64,000 nt of DNA from Flavobacterium xueshanense (GTDB taxonomy: Bacteria; Bacteroidota; Bacteroidia; Flavobacteriales; Flavobacteriaceae): assembly GCF_900112975.1 (NCBI RefSeq), contig NZ_FONQ01000011.1:1-64000 (forward strand), in the 5' to 3' direction. Under the pieces are notes generated by a model that ran no database searches, was not told the DNA's origin, and saw nothing but the letters and a program-made list of their open reading frames with translations. This document shows positions 16,116 through 27,273 of this stretch, piece by piece (within the stretch, counting starts at the first letter, position 1; every line of letters begins with the position of its first letter). A program made the position numbers and the translations under genes.

Positions 16116-19100
16116 TTGTTGCTGGGACTAATCCTGCTTTTGTTGGTACTTGCTATTGCGCTTACTATGCCAGTTGTTCAGACGAAAATTGCACACTACT
16201 TCATGAACAGCATCAATAAAGATTTTGGAACTAATATTGCTATTGACGGAGTTGCCGTTTCCGTTTTTGGAGGCGTGAAATTTAAGAAAGTCTTGATTCG
16301 TGATCATCACCAAGACACTTTAATTTATTCAGAGAGAATTGCTACCACAATTTTAGAAAGTACAAAATTACTTGATGGCGATTTGATTTTTGATGGATTA
16401 GATTTGCATGGATTGCTTTTAGATTTGAAAACGTATAAAAACGAAAAAGAATCTAATCTTGATAAATTTATTAAAGCTTTTGAAACCGGTAAAACTTCCA
16501 CTAGAAAATTCTTGCTCAAAGCAAATAAGTTGCAAATTTACAATGGACGTTTTATTGTAACGGACCAAAATCGCGAAAATCCAAAAGACTTAGATTTTAC
16601 GAAACTGAATGCCTCCGTAACCGATTTTTTGATATATGGTCCGGACGTGACTACCAATATAAATAAAATGTCTTTTCTTGACTTTCGCGGATTATATGTT
16701 AAAAATTTGAAATCAAAATTCACATATTCCAAGAAAAATTTAAAGCTTGAAAATCTTGATTTATTGACCAAGGAATCAACGCTGGTTGGAACTGTTTTAT
16801 TGAATTATAAAATTGAAGATTTTTCTAATTTTACTGATAAAGTACTGTTTGATATCCAATTGAATTCGGCTTCTGTAGCATCAAATGATATTCGTTATTT
16901 TTATAAAGAAATTGGTAAAAACCAACATTTTTACACAAAGGCAATTATTAAAGGTACACTAAACGACTTGAAATTTAAAAACTTGGAGTTAGTTGATGAC
17001 CGCAAAACACAAATCAACGGAGATATTAATTTTAAGAATCTGTTTGCCAAAAAAGGTCAAAAATTCTCCATGTATGCTAAGTTTGATAAGTTAACGTCCA
17101 CTTACGGAGATTTAGTGGTTATTCTGCCGAATATTCTGGGAACTAAATTACCTACTTCATTAAAAAAATTAGGACGATTTTCAGCATCGGGAACTGCGAC
17201 TGTTTCAACCACTGCCGTAGAAGCTGATTTTTCTATGATTACTGCACTTGGAAGAGTCACTTCAAATTTAGAGATACAAAACATCAATGAAATTGATAAG
17301 GCTTCTTATTTAGGAAATGTAATTCTAGAAAATTTTGACATTGCGACTTTATTAGATCAAAAAGCATTGGGCAGGGTAAGTTTGAATATTGATGTGGACG
17401 GAAAAGGTTTTAAACAAAAATATTTAAACACAGCTATCAAAGGAGACATTAGTCAAATAGAGTATAAAAGTTATAATTACACCAATATTGTTGTCGACGG
17501 TACGCTTAAAAGTCCTCATTACAAAGGTCAAATTTCTGTTAATGACCCCAATTTGAGTATGATTTTTGACGGTTTATTGGATTTAAGCAAGAAAGACAGT
17601 CGTTACGATTTTCATATTAATGTTGAAAATGCCGATTTGAATAAATTGAAACTGATAAAAGATTCCGTTTCTGTATTTAGAGGAGATGTTGTGGTTCAGG
17701 CTTCAGGAAATAATATTGAGAATTTTCAAGGAAATGTGTATATCAATAAAACGTCTTATCAAAATGCGAAAGACACTTATAATTTTGATGATTTTGCCAT
17801 AAATTCAACTTTTGATAATAACAGAATTCGAACGATAACTGTAAATTCGCCAGATATTGTTCAGGGTGAAATTGTGGGTAAATATGAATTTAATCAATTG
17901 GAGAATTTGGTTAAGAATTCTCTGGGAAGTCTTTACACCAATTTCAAACCGAGTAAGGTAAAGAAAGGACAGTTTTTGAAATTTAATTTTTCTATTTACA
18001 ATAAAATTATTGAAATATTTTATCCGGAAATTTCAATTGGTTCCAATACTATTGTCAAAGGAAATATCAGTTCCGATAATCAGGAGTTTAAACTCAACTT
18101 TAATTCTCCGCAAATTGTGGCTTCCAGCAATACATTTGACAATATCAGAATTTCGGTTGATAATAAAAATCCACTTTATAATGCTTTTATAGAATTGGAT
18201 AGCATCAAAACAAAATACTATAAAATACGTGACTTTAGTTTGATAAATGTTACGATGAAAGATACCTTATTCTTTCGATCAGAATTTAAAGGAGGTCCAA
18301 ACGCAGAGGATTATTTTAATCTGAATTTATACCATACTATAAATAAGGATAATAACAATGTGGTAGGAATTAGTAAATCGGAGGTGAAATTCAAGGATTA
18401 TCTTTGGTTTTTAAACGAAATTGAAACACCAGACAACCAGATTGTTTTTGATAAATCATTTAAGAATTTTGACATCGATAATATCATATTATCGCATGAA
18501 GATCAGTCGATTTCGTTAGATGGAATTTTTAAGGACACAACCATTAAGGATATAAAGCTGAGTTTTAAGGATGTTGATTTAAATCAGATTACGCCTGCCA
18601 ATAACAAGTTTGTCGTACATGGAAATATAAATGGAGAAGTCAATTTCAAGCAAAATAAGGACGTTTATCAACCTACAGCTTCAATAATAATTGATAAGCT
18701 AAACGTGAATAAAACCGATTTGGGGACTTTGAATTTTGATATTGAAGGAGATGAAAGCCTGAGAAAGTTTACTATAAATTCGGATTTAGAAAATGAAAAT
18801 CTAGAATCATTTAATGCTGACGGAAGTTTTGAAATCGTTAACAAAGAAACTATTCTTGATTTGAAACTTAAATTTGACAAATTTAATATCGCCACATTAA
18901 ACTCGCTTGGTGGAGAAGTATTGTCTAATATTAGAGGTTCTATTTCAGGGAATTCTACCATTGAAGGTAATCTTAAAAAACCAAATATTAACGGACGACT
19001 TTATTTAGACAATGCAGGTATTACAATTCCGTATCTAAATGTTGATTATGAATTAAGTGACAACACCATTATTGATTTAACAGATGAGAAATTTCTATTC

Positions 19101-20573
19101 AGAAACAATACGTTGAAGGATACAAAGTACGGAACAGTAGGAAACTTAAACGGTAGTATTGAACACAATAATTTTACGGATTGGAAATTAGATTTAGCGA
19201 TTAGTTCAAAAAGATTATTAGCGTTAGATACTAAAGATAGCGAAGATGCAGCCTATTATGGTACTGCATTTATTGATGGTAGAGCAACAATTAAAGGTCC
19301 AACTAATGCCTTGTTTATAAAAGTAGAGGCTAAATCCGAGAAAGGAACTGCTGTTAAAATACCAATTAATAATGCCGAGAGTGTGAGTGATAATATCTTC
19401 ATTCATTTTGTCACAGCTCAGGAAAAATATAACGTAAAGAATGGTATCGTTGGAAATGCAAGGAATTATAACGGACTGGAATTAGAATTTGATTTTGATA
19501 TTACACCGGATGCCGAAGTGGAGGTTATTTTGGATCGAAATACTGGTCACGGAATGAAAGGAAAAGGGTTTGGATCGTTATTGTTTAAAATCAACACTTT
19601 AGGACGATTCAACATGTGGGGTGATTTCCAGGCGTATGAAGGAACTTATAATTTCAAATACGGTGGACTTATTGATAAGAAATTTGAGGTTAAAAAAGGA
19701 GGTTCAATCACATGGGAAGGTAACCCTATGAAAGCGCAGCTCAACCTAGAAGCGATATACAAAACATCGGCAAATCCAGCGGTTTTATTAGATAATTCTT
19801 CTTTTAATACTAAAGTCCCAGTTGAAGTTGTGATAGGCCTTCGAGGCGATTTGACTAGTCCGGAACCTGATTTTAATATTGAATTCCCAACCGTCAGTAA
19901 TGTATTAAAATCGGAAATTCAATATAAATTAAATGATAAAGATGTTCGTCAAACGCAGGCATTATATTTGCTCTCTTCTGGTGGATTTTTAAGTCCGGAA
20001 GGAGTTAGTCAGTCTGATTTTTCCGGAAGTTTATTTGAAACTGCTTCGAGTATTTTAGGTGGAATCATTCAATCAGATGATGAGAAATTTAAAGTAGGAC
20101 TTAATTTTATTGGCGCTGATAGAAGAATAGGAAAAGAAACTGATGGACGATTTATTGCCACAATTTCGTCAAAAATTAATGAAAGAGTTACTATTAATGG
20201 TAAGCTGGGAGTTCCTTTTGGAGGGATAAATGAATCGGCTATTGTGGGCGATGTTGAAGTTTTATATAGAGTGAACGCGGACGGAACACTTAATTTACGC
20301 CTGTTTAATAAAGAAAATGACATTAATTACGTTGGTCAAGGAATTGGATATACACAAGGTTTAGGGGTTTCATACGAGGTTGATTTTGAAACTTTTAAAG
20401 AGTTTGTCAATAAGATTTTCAAAAATCTTAAATTTGATGATCTTCCCGCTCGTGTTTCTGAAGATCAAGATTCGAATTTATCTCCGGCGTATATTAATTT
20501 TTCTAAATCAAAAAAAACAAATACTGAAAAAATCAAAAAAAATCAGGAAGGATTACCTCCTGAAGAAAACTAA
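16116..20573 (+). CDS. tamB: TamB-like translocation/assembly module protein (DUF490)
   Basis: 1485 residues from the TTG at 16116. One N-terminal membrane anchor (about 1-20) is followed by a very long series of beta-rich AsmA/TamB repeats and the C-terminal TamB domain (about 1030-1460, with 'YEGTYNFKYGGLIDKKFEVKKGGSITWEGNP' and 'LLSSGGF'). TamB-type proteins bridge the periplasm and are implicated in phospholipid transport and outer-membrane protein assembly. The start is odd. The expected basic N-terminus, 'KKVIKIALRLLLG', begins upstream at about 16089. That frame runs back to a stop at 16077 without any ATG, GTG or TTG before 16116 (only one CTG, at 16110, lies between). An ATC at 16086 sits where Met is expected. 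It is transcribed away from tsaD. Confidence 0.85.
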   Translation: MLLGLILLLLVLAIALTMPVVQTKIAHYFMNSINKDFGTNIAIDGVAVSVFGGVKFKKVLIRDHHQDTLIYSERIATTILESTKLLDGDLIFDGLDLHGLLLDLKTYKNEKESNLDKFIKAFETGKTSTRKFLLKANKLQIYNGRFIVTDQNRENPKDLDFTKLNASVTDFLIYGPDVTTNINKMSFLDFRGLYVKNLKSKFTYSKKNLKLENLDLLTKESTLVGTVLLNYKIEDFSNFTDKVLFDIQLNSASVASNDIRYFYKEIGKNQHFYTKAIIKGTLNDLKFKNLELVDDRKTQINGDINFKNLFAKKGQKFSMYAKFDKLTSTYGDLVVILPNILGTKLPTSLKKLGRFSASGTATVSTTAVEADFSMITALGRVTSNLEIQNINEIDKASYLGNVILENFDIATLLDQKALGRVSLNIDVDGKGFKQKYLNTAIKGDISQIEYKSYNYTNIVVDGTLKSPHYKGQISVNDPNLSMIFDGLLDLSKKDSRYDFHINVENADLNKLKLIKDSVSVFRGDVVVQASGNNIENFQGNVYINKTSYQNAKDTYNFDDFAINSTFDNNRIRTITVNSPDIVQGEIVGKYEFNQLENLVKNSLGSLYTNFKPSKVKKGQFLKFNFSIYNKIIEIFYPEISIGSNTIVKGNISSDNQEFKLNFNSPQIVASSNTFDNIRISVDNKNPLYNAFIELDSIKTKYYKIRDFSLINVTMKDTLFFRSEFKGGPNAEDYFNLNLYHTINKDNNNVVGISKSEVKFKDYLWFLNEIETPDNQIVFDKSFKNFDIDNIILSHEDQSISLDGIFKDTTIKDIKLSFKDVDLNQITPANNKFVVHGNINGEVNFKQNKDVYQPTASIIIDKLNVNKTDLGTLNFDIEGDESLRKFTINSDLENENLESFNADGSFEIVNKETILDLKLKFDKFNIATLNSLGGEVLSNIRGSISGNSTIEGNLKKPNINGRLYLDNAGITIPYLNVDYELSDNTIIDLTDEKFLFRNNTLKDTKYGTVGNLNGSIEHNNFTDWKLDLAISSKRLLALDTKDSEDAAYYGTAFIDGRATIKGPTNALFIKVEAKSEKGTAVKIPINNAESVSDNIFIHFVTAQEKYNVKNGIVGNARNYNGLELEFDFDITPDAEVEVILDRNTGHGMKGKGFGSLLFKINTLGRFNMWGDFQAYEGTYNFKYGGLIDKKFEVKKGGSITWEGNPMKAQLNLEAIYKTSANPAVLLDNSSFNTKVPVEVVIGLRGDLTSPEPDFNIEFPTVSNVLKSEIQYKLNDKDVRQTQALYLLSSGGFLSPEGVSQSDFSGSLFETASSILGGIIQSDDEKFKVGLNFIGADRRIGKETDGRFIATISSKINERVTINGKLGVPFGGINESAIVGDVEVLYRVNADGTLNLRLFNKENDINYVGQGIGYTQGLGVSYEVDFETFKEFVNKIFKNLKFDDLPARVSEDQDSNLSPAYINFSKSKKTNTEKIKKNQEGLPPEEN

Positions 20574-20645
20574 TTACAATACTTATTATAATTAAGTCTT
20601 TACAATTTTGTTTACCTAAAGGCATTTAGAAAAAGGTTTATTTAG

Positions 20646-20684
20646 AAAAAAGCTTTGGAATTAATTTTATTCCAAAGCTTTTTT
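20646..20684 (+). terminator. Intrinsic terminator after tamB
   Basis: AAAGCTTTGGAAT / ATTCCAAAGCTTT arms with a seven-base loop, followed by a T-run. About 70 bases past the tamB stop. Confidence 0.85.
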
Positions 20685-20910
20685 TATTATGTTGTTTCCT
20701 GTTGTTCTTTACCTGATTTAGTATCCAGAAATAATACAGTGAATGCACTTTTTTAACAATTAAAAAACAACCAAATTGTTAATTGTTAAATAAAAGTTGC
20801 TTATTTTTTAATTTTGTTAAATAAAACTCAATTTATTTTTGTTTTCCAAAAACTTATCAACGAAAACGTTTGAATTCATATAGTTATACTAATTTATTGA
20901 AAACACAGTC
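20685..20910. other. Gap between tamB terminator and pfkA promoter, nothing further seen
   Basis: AT-rich, stop-dense sequence with several short aattgtta words near 20756-20785. No gene or RNA structure was recognised. Confidence 0.45.
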
Positions 20911-20939
20911 TTGAAAGTGGTTAATGTTTGTTAATTTTA
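20911..20939 (+). promoter_or_regulatory. Probable promoter of pfkA-gapA
   Basis: TTG at 20911-20913, an 18-base spacer, then TAATTTTA at 20932-20939, close to TAnnTTTG. The predicted start of transcription near 20946 leaves a leader of about a dozen bases before the pfkA ATG. Confidence 0.45.
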
Positions 20940-20957
20940 CACTTTAATACTTAAATA

Positions 20958-21944
20958 ATGCCAAAAACAATAAAAAAAGTTGGTGTTCTGACTTCGGGCG
21001 GAGACTCGCCGGGAATGAACGCAGCAATTCGATCAGTTGTTCGTACTTGTGCTTATCATAACATAGAATGTATAGGAATTTACAGAGGGTATCAGGGAAT
21101 GATTGAAGGTGACTTTAAAGAAATGGGGCCTCGAAGTGTAAACAACATTGTAAATAAAGGAGGGACCATTTTAAAATCGGCTCGATCTTTAGAGTTTAAA
21201 ACTCCAGAAGGAAGAAAAAAAGCATACGAAAACCTTACTAAAGCAGGAATTGATGCTTTAGTGGTAATAGGAGGCGACGGAACTTTTACCGGTGGTTTGT
21301 TATTCAATACTGAATTTAATTTTCCAGTAATGGGAATTCCGGGAACTATAGACAATGATATTTTTGGAACAAGTCATACTTTAGGGTACGATACCGCATT
21401 GAATACTGTCGTGGATGTAATTGATAAAATTAGAGATACTGCCAGTTCGCACAACAGATTGTTCTTTGTAGAGGTTATGGGTAGAGATGCCGGTCATATT
21501 GCATTAAATGCAGGTATTGGAGCAGGAGCAGAGGAAATCCTAATCCCTGAAGAAAATTTAGGTTTAGACCGATTATTAGAATCTTTACAAAAGAGTAAGG
21601 CTTCTGGTAAATCATCCAGCATAGTAGTCATAGCGGAAGGCGATAAAATAGGTAAAAATGTATTCGAATTGAAAGATTATGTAGAAGCGAATTTGCCTGA
21701 ATATGACGTGCGAGTTTCGGTTTTAGGTCACATGCAACGTGGCGGTTCACCTTCCTGTTTTGATCGAGTTTTAGCCAGTAGATTAGGTGTGAAAGCCGTT
21801 GAGTCATTGATAGAAGGAAAATCAAATTATATGGTTGGATTGCAAAATGATAAAGTAACGTTAACTCCTTTGGAACAAGCAATCAAAGGAAAAACGGAAA
21901 TTGACAGAGAATTATTAAGAGTTTCAGACATTATGTCTACATAA
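20958..21944 (+). CDS. pfkA: ATP-dependent 6-phosphofructokinase
   Basis: 328 residues. 'VLTSGGDSPGMNAAIR' (about 9-24) is the ATP-binding glycine-rich start and 'VVIGGDGTFTGG' the nucleotide-binding site. 'GIPGTIDNDIFGTSHTLGYDTA' contains the catalytic Thr-Ile-Asp and fructose-6-phosphate contacts. 'VEVMGRDAGHIA', 'GHMQRGGSPSCFDR' and 'ASRLGVKAVE' complete the family pattern. Gly rather than Lys at the Gly-Gly-Asp-Gly-Thr site marks the ATP-dependent rather than the PPi-dependent form. It catalyses the committed step of glycolysis in the cytosol. It precedes gapA by 75 bases and probably shares its transcript, as no terminator lies between. Confidence 0.95.
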   Translation: MPKTIKKVGVLTSGGDSPGMNAAIRSVVRTCAYHNIECIGIYRGYQGMIEGDFKEMGPRSVNNIVNKGGTILKSARSLEFKTPEGRKKAYENLTKAGIDALVVIGGDGTFTGGLLFNTEFNFPVMGIPGTIDNDIFGTSHTLGYDTALNTVVDVIDKIRDTASSHNRLFFVEVMGRDAGHIALNAGIGAGAEEILIPEENLGLDRLLESLQKSKASGKSSSIVVIAEGDKIGKNVFELKDYVEANLPEYDVRVSVLGHMQRGGSPSCFDRVLASRLGVKAVESLIEGKSNYMVGLQNDKVTLTPLEQAIKGKTEIDRELLRVSDIMST

Positions 21945-22013
21945 ATGGTTAAAGTTTATTGTGAGGAAATTAGACTTTATATTGAGTTAATATAAAATAA
22001 ACAAAAAAATTAA

Positions 22014-23024
<1,011 letters not shown>

Positions 23025-23038
23025 TTTTTTACATTTAC

Positions 23039-23069
23039 AGATCCCGTTATCTTTGTTTTAACGGGATCT
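23039..23069 (+). terminator. Intrinsic terminator after gapA
   Basis: AGATCCCGTTA / TAACGGGATCT perfect 11-base arms with a nine-base loop and a following T-rich tract. Confidence 0.88.
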
Positions 23070-23156
23070 TATTTTTTGTTACTTTTTTAAAATAGATGTT
23101 TTCTGTTAAACTCCATTTAAATTCAGTTAACCCCGAAACCAAAAAACCAAAAAAAG

Positions 23157-24008
23157 ATGAGATTAATAGTTGACAGTGGTTCTACAAAAGCTGATTGGAT
23201 TTCAATAGATGACAATGGCAAAGTATTATTTACAACACAAACTTTAGGATTAAATCCTGAAGTTCTTGAAGCAGATGAAATTATTGAACGTCTAAACGAT
23301 CGTTTTGATATTTTACAAAATAAAAAAAATGCAACCCATTTATTTTTTTATGGAGCAGGTTGTGGTACCGATAGAATGAAAATTACACTTTCACAAGTTT
23401 TTCAAACGTATTTTCCTAATGCGATTATTGACGTGAAAGAAGATACGTATGCAGCAGTTTATGCAACAACTCCAAAAGGTGAGAAAGCAATTGTATCCAT
23501 TTTAGGAACAGGATCAAACTGTAGCTATTTTGACGGTAAAGAGTTGCACCAAAAAGTACAATCTTTAGGTTACATCGCCATGGATGATTGCAGTGGAAAT
23601 GTTTTTGGAAAAGAATTAATCAGAAAGTATTATTTTAATAAAATGCCAAAAGAACTGGCCGTTGAATTTGAAAAACAATACGATTTAGATCCGGATGCTA
23701 TTAAAAGCAAATTGTATAAAGAACCAAATCCAAATGCTTATTTAGCAACTTTTGCCAAGTTCTTGATTCAACATAAAGAAACAGAGTTTTGCAGAAAAAT
23801 TATTTTCAAAGGAATGAAATCTTTTGTAAAAAATTATATCAAACAATACGATAATTGTAAAGAGGTTCCTGTACATTTTGTAGGTTCTATTGCTTTTTAT
23901 CTAAAAGAAGAACTACAAGAAACATTCGAAAAATACGAATTACAATTAGGGAATGTTTTAAGAAGACCTATTGACGGTTTGATTGCTTATCATATTGCCA
24001 ATAAATAG
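23157..24008 (+). CDS. N-acetylglucosamine kinase-like ASKHA ATPase (BadF/BadG/BcrA/BcrD family)
   Basis: 283 residues. N-terminal phosphate loop 'MRLIVDSGSTKADWISID' and a second phosphate motif 'AIVSILGTGSNCSYFDG' (about 104-120). 'LGYIAMDDCSGNVFGKELIRKYYFNKMP' is the substrate/metal region, and 'VHFVGSIAFYLKEELQETF' is the adenosine-binding part. Bacteroidota homologues are annotated as N-acetylglucosamine kinases that phosphorylate free amino sugar to GlcNAc-6-P in cell-wall recycling. Substrate specificity is inferred from the family. The position behind the glycolytic genes pfkA and gapA, and the wall enzymes elsewhere in the window, fit a role in feeding amino sugars into metabolism. 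Confidence 0.78.
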   Translation: MRLIVDSGSTKADWISIDDNGKVLFTTQTLGLNPEVLEADEIIERLNDRFDILQNKKNATHLFFYGAGCGTDRMKITLSQVFQTYFPNAIIDVKEDTYAAVYATTPKGEKAIVSILGTGSNCSYFDGKELHQKVQSLGYIAMDDCSGNVFGKELIRKYYFNKMPKELAVEFEKQYDLDPDAIKSKLYKEPNPNAYLATFAKFLIQHKETEFCRKIIFKGMKSFVKNYIKQYDNCKEVPVHFVGSIAFYLKEELQETFEKYELQLGNVLRRPIDGLIAYHIANK

Positions 24009-24031
24009 TTTTTTAAAGCTTACTTTAAATT

Positions 24032-24080
24032 AAAAATCACTACCAGTTTACTTTAAGCAAGTAAATTAGCAGTGATTTTT
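24032..24080. terminator. Bidirectional hairpin between the N-acetylglucosamine kinase and ridA
   Basis: AAAAATCACT ... AGTGATTTTT outer arms and AGTTTACTT / AAGTAAATT inner arms with a small interior mismatch and a five-base loop. A/T runs on both sides allow termination of both convergent genes. Confidence 0.75.
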
Positions 24081-24135
24081 TTTATGGAAAAAAAAGTAGC
24101 TTTTACTTTTATATTGTAATGACGAATATTGTTTG

Positions 24136-24516
24136 CTACAGAATTGCGATCATCGAAATTTCGACATTTACGTTTTTTGGCAAACAAGCAACTTGAACCG
24201 TTTCTCGCGCCGGAGCAATTGTTTCATTAAAATAAGAACCGTAAACAGTGTTTATTTTGGCAAAATCGTTCATATCCATTATAAAGATTGTTGTTTTTAC
24301 CACATTATCAAATGTCATTCCAGCTGCTTCTAGTACCGCTTTCATGTTTTGCATCACTTGTTTCGTTTCGGTTTCAATAGTAGTTGTAACTAATTCTCCC
24401 GTTGTGGGATTAATAGCAATCTGTCCCGAAGTATAAAGTGTATTTCCATAAAGAACCGCTTGATTGTATGGTCCTATTGGTGCTGGAGCATTTTCTGTGA
24501 AAATTATCTTTTTCAT
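24136..24516 (-). CDS. ridA: RidA family enamine/imine deaminase
   Basis: 126 residues, the usual length. Conserved parts are 'APAPIGPYNQAVLYGNTLYTSGQIAINPTTGEL' with the Tyr and Gly of the trimer cleft. 'VVKTTIFIMDMNDFAKINTVYGSYF' and 'PARETVQVACLPKNVNVEISMIAI' complete the pattern; the Arg in 'PARE' corresponds to the substrate-carboxylate-binding Arg105 of Salmonella RidA, and the terminal Glu is present. RidA removes reactive 2-aminoacrylate and related imines in the cytosol. It lies 57 bases after lptD on the same strand. Confidence 0.92.
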   Translation of the reverse strand: MKKIIFTENAPAPIGPYNQAVLYGNTLYTSGQIAINPTTGELVTTTIETETKQVMQNMKAVLEAAGMTFDNVVKTTIFIMDMNDFAKINTVYGSYFNETIAPARETVQVACLPKNVNVEISMIAIL

Positions 24517-24573
24517 ATGAAGGAGTTTTTTTTAGAACTAATAAGGTAGGAAATTATTATTTAATATTTAGAA

Positions 24574-27273
24574 TTATCGGTTAATGGTGCTTCTTTTGTC
24601 CCATTTGATGTCGCTCAATACACCAGATTTTATTCCAATGAAGAAACCCCAGTTGGCATTGGTACCAAAAGGAGACCAGTTAAAATCCATTCTCCAGCTT
24701 AACAAATCTCTTTCAAAACGAAGTTGTGTGAAAGTTACCCCTTTTTGAACAAAATCGTAACCGGTAGAAACCCCCGCTTTCCATTTTGGAGTTATGTCCG
24801 CATTAGCAGATATCATAATCGAATTGCCTATGATTTTATTTTCTCTATTATTGTTCCCGTACGTTAATGAATAGGCAAAAGTCATGTCCCACGGTAATTT
24901 TGAGTTGAAAAACTCTGAAATTTTATCTTCGTCTTCAGTCTCTTCTTCATCTTCAAACTGGCTTCTTCTGCTGTCGCCTAAGTCAGTATTTGTTCCAAAT
25001 AAATCATCTTCACGACCACCATTTCGTTGACTTTGAACATTTTTATCTTTTTTATCGTCGTCTTTTCCTTGGCTCGAAATAGAATAATTTAACGTCATAT
25101 TAGAACTGGTCATTCTAAAAAGACTTCCGCCATTATCAATATTAAAAACATTAATTCGGTTTCCGGAATTGTCAATCGCATACGGATCTAAGGTAGCTCC
25201 AAAATTGACATTCATTTTATTATCCAACAATGTTGTCCCACCGCTAACTCTAATAGGAGAAAACGCAAGAGTAGTGACACCGTCCGCATCCAGATTATAG
25301 GAAGTGGAAAGGTTTAAATTATTAAGCAGCATTATTTTTTTAGGCTCTACTTTCGTACTGTCCTTATCGGTTACTTTGGCTTCAAAAGTATTACTCAAAA
25401 GAAAGCCTAACGTATTGGAATTATTTAAACCCGGAGCACCAAAAATTCCATTTTCAAATCGGGAATATTGTTTAATCATCGATCCGCTGGCGTCAGCTGC
25501 GTATGTATCATAATATTTTTCGAAACTAGGCGTGTAACCGTATGATGCAGAAGGCCTCATGACGTGTCTTATCGATTTTATTTTTTTATCATCACCAAAA
25601 TTAAAAGTTCCATAAATAGTTGTTCCTACGCTAGAGGAGAAGGAATAGGTTCTAAAAGCGTCAAATCCGTTAATGGTTTTATCAACTACTTTGCTTTGGT
25701 CAACATCATAACTTCTTTCGATTGTTTTCGTATACCAAATTTCCTCATAATTCATAGATGATGAAGCACTGAAATATTTGAATATTTTAAAATTGGTACT
25801 TAATGGAATGCTATGTTGGAAACCAACTTTTGCATCTCTGAACATTTGCGGTTTGAAAAATAAAGAATCAGAGGTAACAATGCTGTTTCTTCCGTTTAAA
25901 TTATATTGTAAGTTGATGTTCTTGAAAAATCCTTTTTTAACTCCGTCTTTCCCAACAAATGGATAAATCCGGTCAACGCTCAATTGTAAAGTTGGCAAAG
26001 TCATGTTGATTTCCTCAGTTTGTGTATTTTGTGAGTGAGTTGCCGTCAGCGACATTCTAACTTGCGGCACGGAAGTGAATGTCTTAGAATACGAAACCGA
26101 TGAGCTTAATGTGTTATTAAGATTTGAACCAATATTCACCTGATTGATGGATTGCTGGAAATATTTACTGCTTCCAAGATTCACGGATGCTGAAAAACTG
26201 GAATTCGGATTTGATTTAGAGTCTTTGGAATGTGACCATTGGATGTTATAAATGTTTTGTTTTAAATAATCCGGATAACCTCTTTCGCTGCTTATTAAAT
26301 TTTCAAATCGAACGTTTAGGTTTCCTCTATACGAATACCGTTTAGCATAACTGGATTCAAAACGCAATCCATAACTCCCATTGGTGTAATAATCCCCCAA
26401 AACGGTTAAATCATAATTATCGCTCAGCGCAAAATAATAACCTAAATTTTGAAGTGAAAATCCTCTGTTATTGGAATCGTTATAGCTGGGTAATATCAAA
26501 CCGGAGATGCTGGTTTCTTTACTCATTGGAAAAAAAGCAAACGGTAAAGCTATCGGCGTTGGCACGTTAGCGATAACCATATTAGTTAATCCGGTCACTA
26601 CTTTTTTACCGGGAATAAATTTTACTTTGTTAGTCTGAAAATAATATTCGGGATTATCTACGTCTTTTGAAGTAGTAAAACGAGCTCCTTTTAAGAAATA
26701 AACTGAATCATTTTCTTTTTTGGTGATCGCCGCTTTTATTTTAAATTCTCCTTGATCGGATCTTGAATTCCAAATCAAAGCCTTTTTCGTTTTAAAATTA
26801 AAACGAATAGAGTCAGGTTCAATTACATTTGCACCTTGCTTGAAATTTGGATATTGAGTATAAGTGCCCGTTGAATCCTTGATACGTCCGGCATAGACTT
26901 CATTTTTTTCATAATCCATGACAATTATGCCAGCCTTCAGTTCAACGTCCTGATAGTATAATTCCGCTTGGTCGTAAAGAGTAATAATTTTTTTATTCTG
27001 GTCAATTTTAGCATAATTATCTGCTTTGTATCTTACTTTCCCGTCCAGAAATGCTTTTTTAGGTTTAATACTGTCCATTTTGATGGTGTCAGTTTCTTTT
27101 TCAACCGTTAAGACGGGAGTTTTGACTCTGTTTAAGTTTGGTTTAGCGCTATCTGTTTGACTCTTAACGGATACCGCAGCCTTTTTTTTTGTTATATCTT
27201 GAGAATATAATTTACCAGAACCCAGAGAAAGGAAAATTGATAATAAAACGATATTAAATAAGTTTGTATGCAA
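24574..27273 (-). CDS. lptD: Putative LPS-assembly outer-membrane protein LptD
   Basis: About 899 residues from a TTG at 27273; a longer frame to a TTG at 27324 (916 residues) exists. I prefer the shorter one because a good -7 element (TAAGTTTG, 27322-27329) would overlap the upstream TTG, and the hydrophobic signal 'NIVLLSIFLSLGSGKLYSQ' follows directly. An OstA/LptA-like jellyroll region ('LYYQDVELKAGIIVMDYEKNEVYAGRIKDSTG', about 110-160) precedes a long LptD beta-barrel with many aromatic-rich strands. An acidic Asp/Glu-rich loop lies near 770-800. In Bacteroidota this protein inserts lipopolysaccharide in the outer leaflet. ridA follows; the divergent neighbour is a wall amidase. Confidence 0.85.
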   Translation of the reverse strand: MHTNLFNIVLLSIFLSLGSGKLYSQDITKKKAAVSVKSQTDSAKPNLNRVKTPVLTVEKETDTIKMDSIKPKKAFLDGKVRYKADNYAKIDQNKKIITLYDQAELYYQDVELKAGIIVMDYEKNEVYAGRIKDSTGTYTQYPNFKQGANVIEPDSIRFNFKTKKALIWNSRSDQGEFKIKAAITKKENDSVYFLKGARFTTSKDVDNPEYYFQTNKVKFIPGKKVVTGLTNMVIANVPTPIALPFAFFPMSKETSISGLILPSYNDSNNRGFSLQNLGYYFALSDNYDLTVLGDYYTNGSYGLRFESSYAKRYSYRGNLNVRFENLISSERGYPDYLKQNIYNIQWSHSKDSKSNPNSSFSASVNLGSSKYFQQSINQVNIGSNLNNTLSSSVSYSKTFTSVPQVRMSLTATHSQNTQTEEINMTLPTLQLSVDRIYPFVGKDGVKKGFFKNINLQYNLNGRNSIVTSDSLFFKPQMFRDAKVGFQHSIPLSTNFKIFKYFSASSSMNYEEIWYTKTIERSYDVDQSKVVDKTINGFDAFRTYSFSSSVGTTIYGTFNFGDDKKIKSIRHVMRPSASYGYTPSFEKYYDTYAADASGSMIKQYSRFENGIFGAPGLNNSNTLGFLLSNTFEAKVTDKDSTKVEPKKIMLLNNLNLSTSYNLDADGVTTLAFSPIRVSGGTTLLDNKMNVNFGATLDPYAIDNSGNRINVFNIDNGGSLFRMTSSNMTLNYSISSQGKDDDKKDKNVQSQRNGGREDDLFGTNTDLGDSRRSQFEDEEETEDEDKISEFFNSKLPWDMTFAYSLTYGNNNRENKIIGNSIMISANADITPKWKAGVSTGYDFVQKGVTFTQLRFERDLLSWRMDFNWSPFGTNANWGFFIGIKSGVLSDIKWDKRSTINR

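Noticed and set aside
18668-18961. 97-residue antisense frame within tamB
   Set aside because: Ser-rich mirror of a beta-repeat gene with no start signal or homology.
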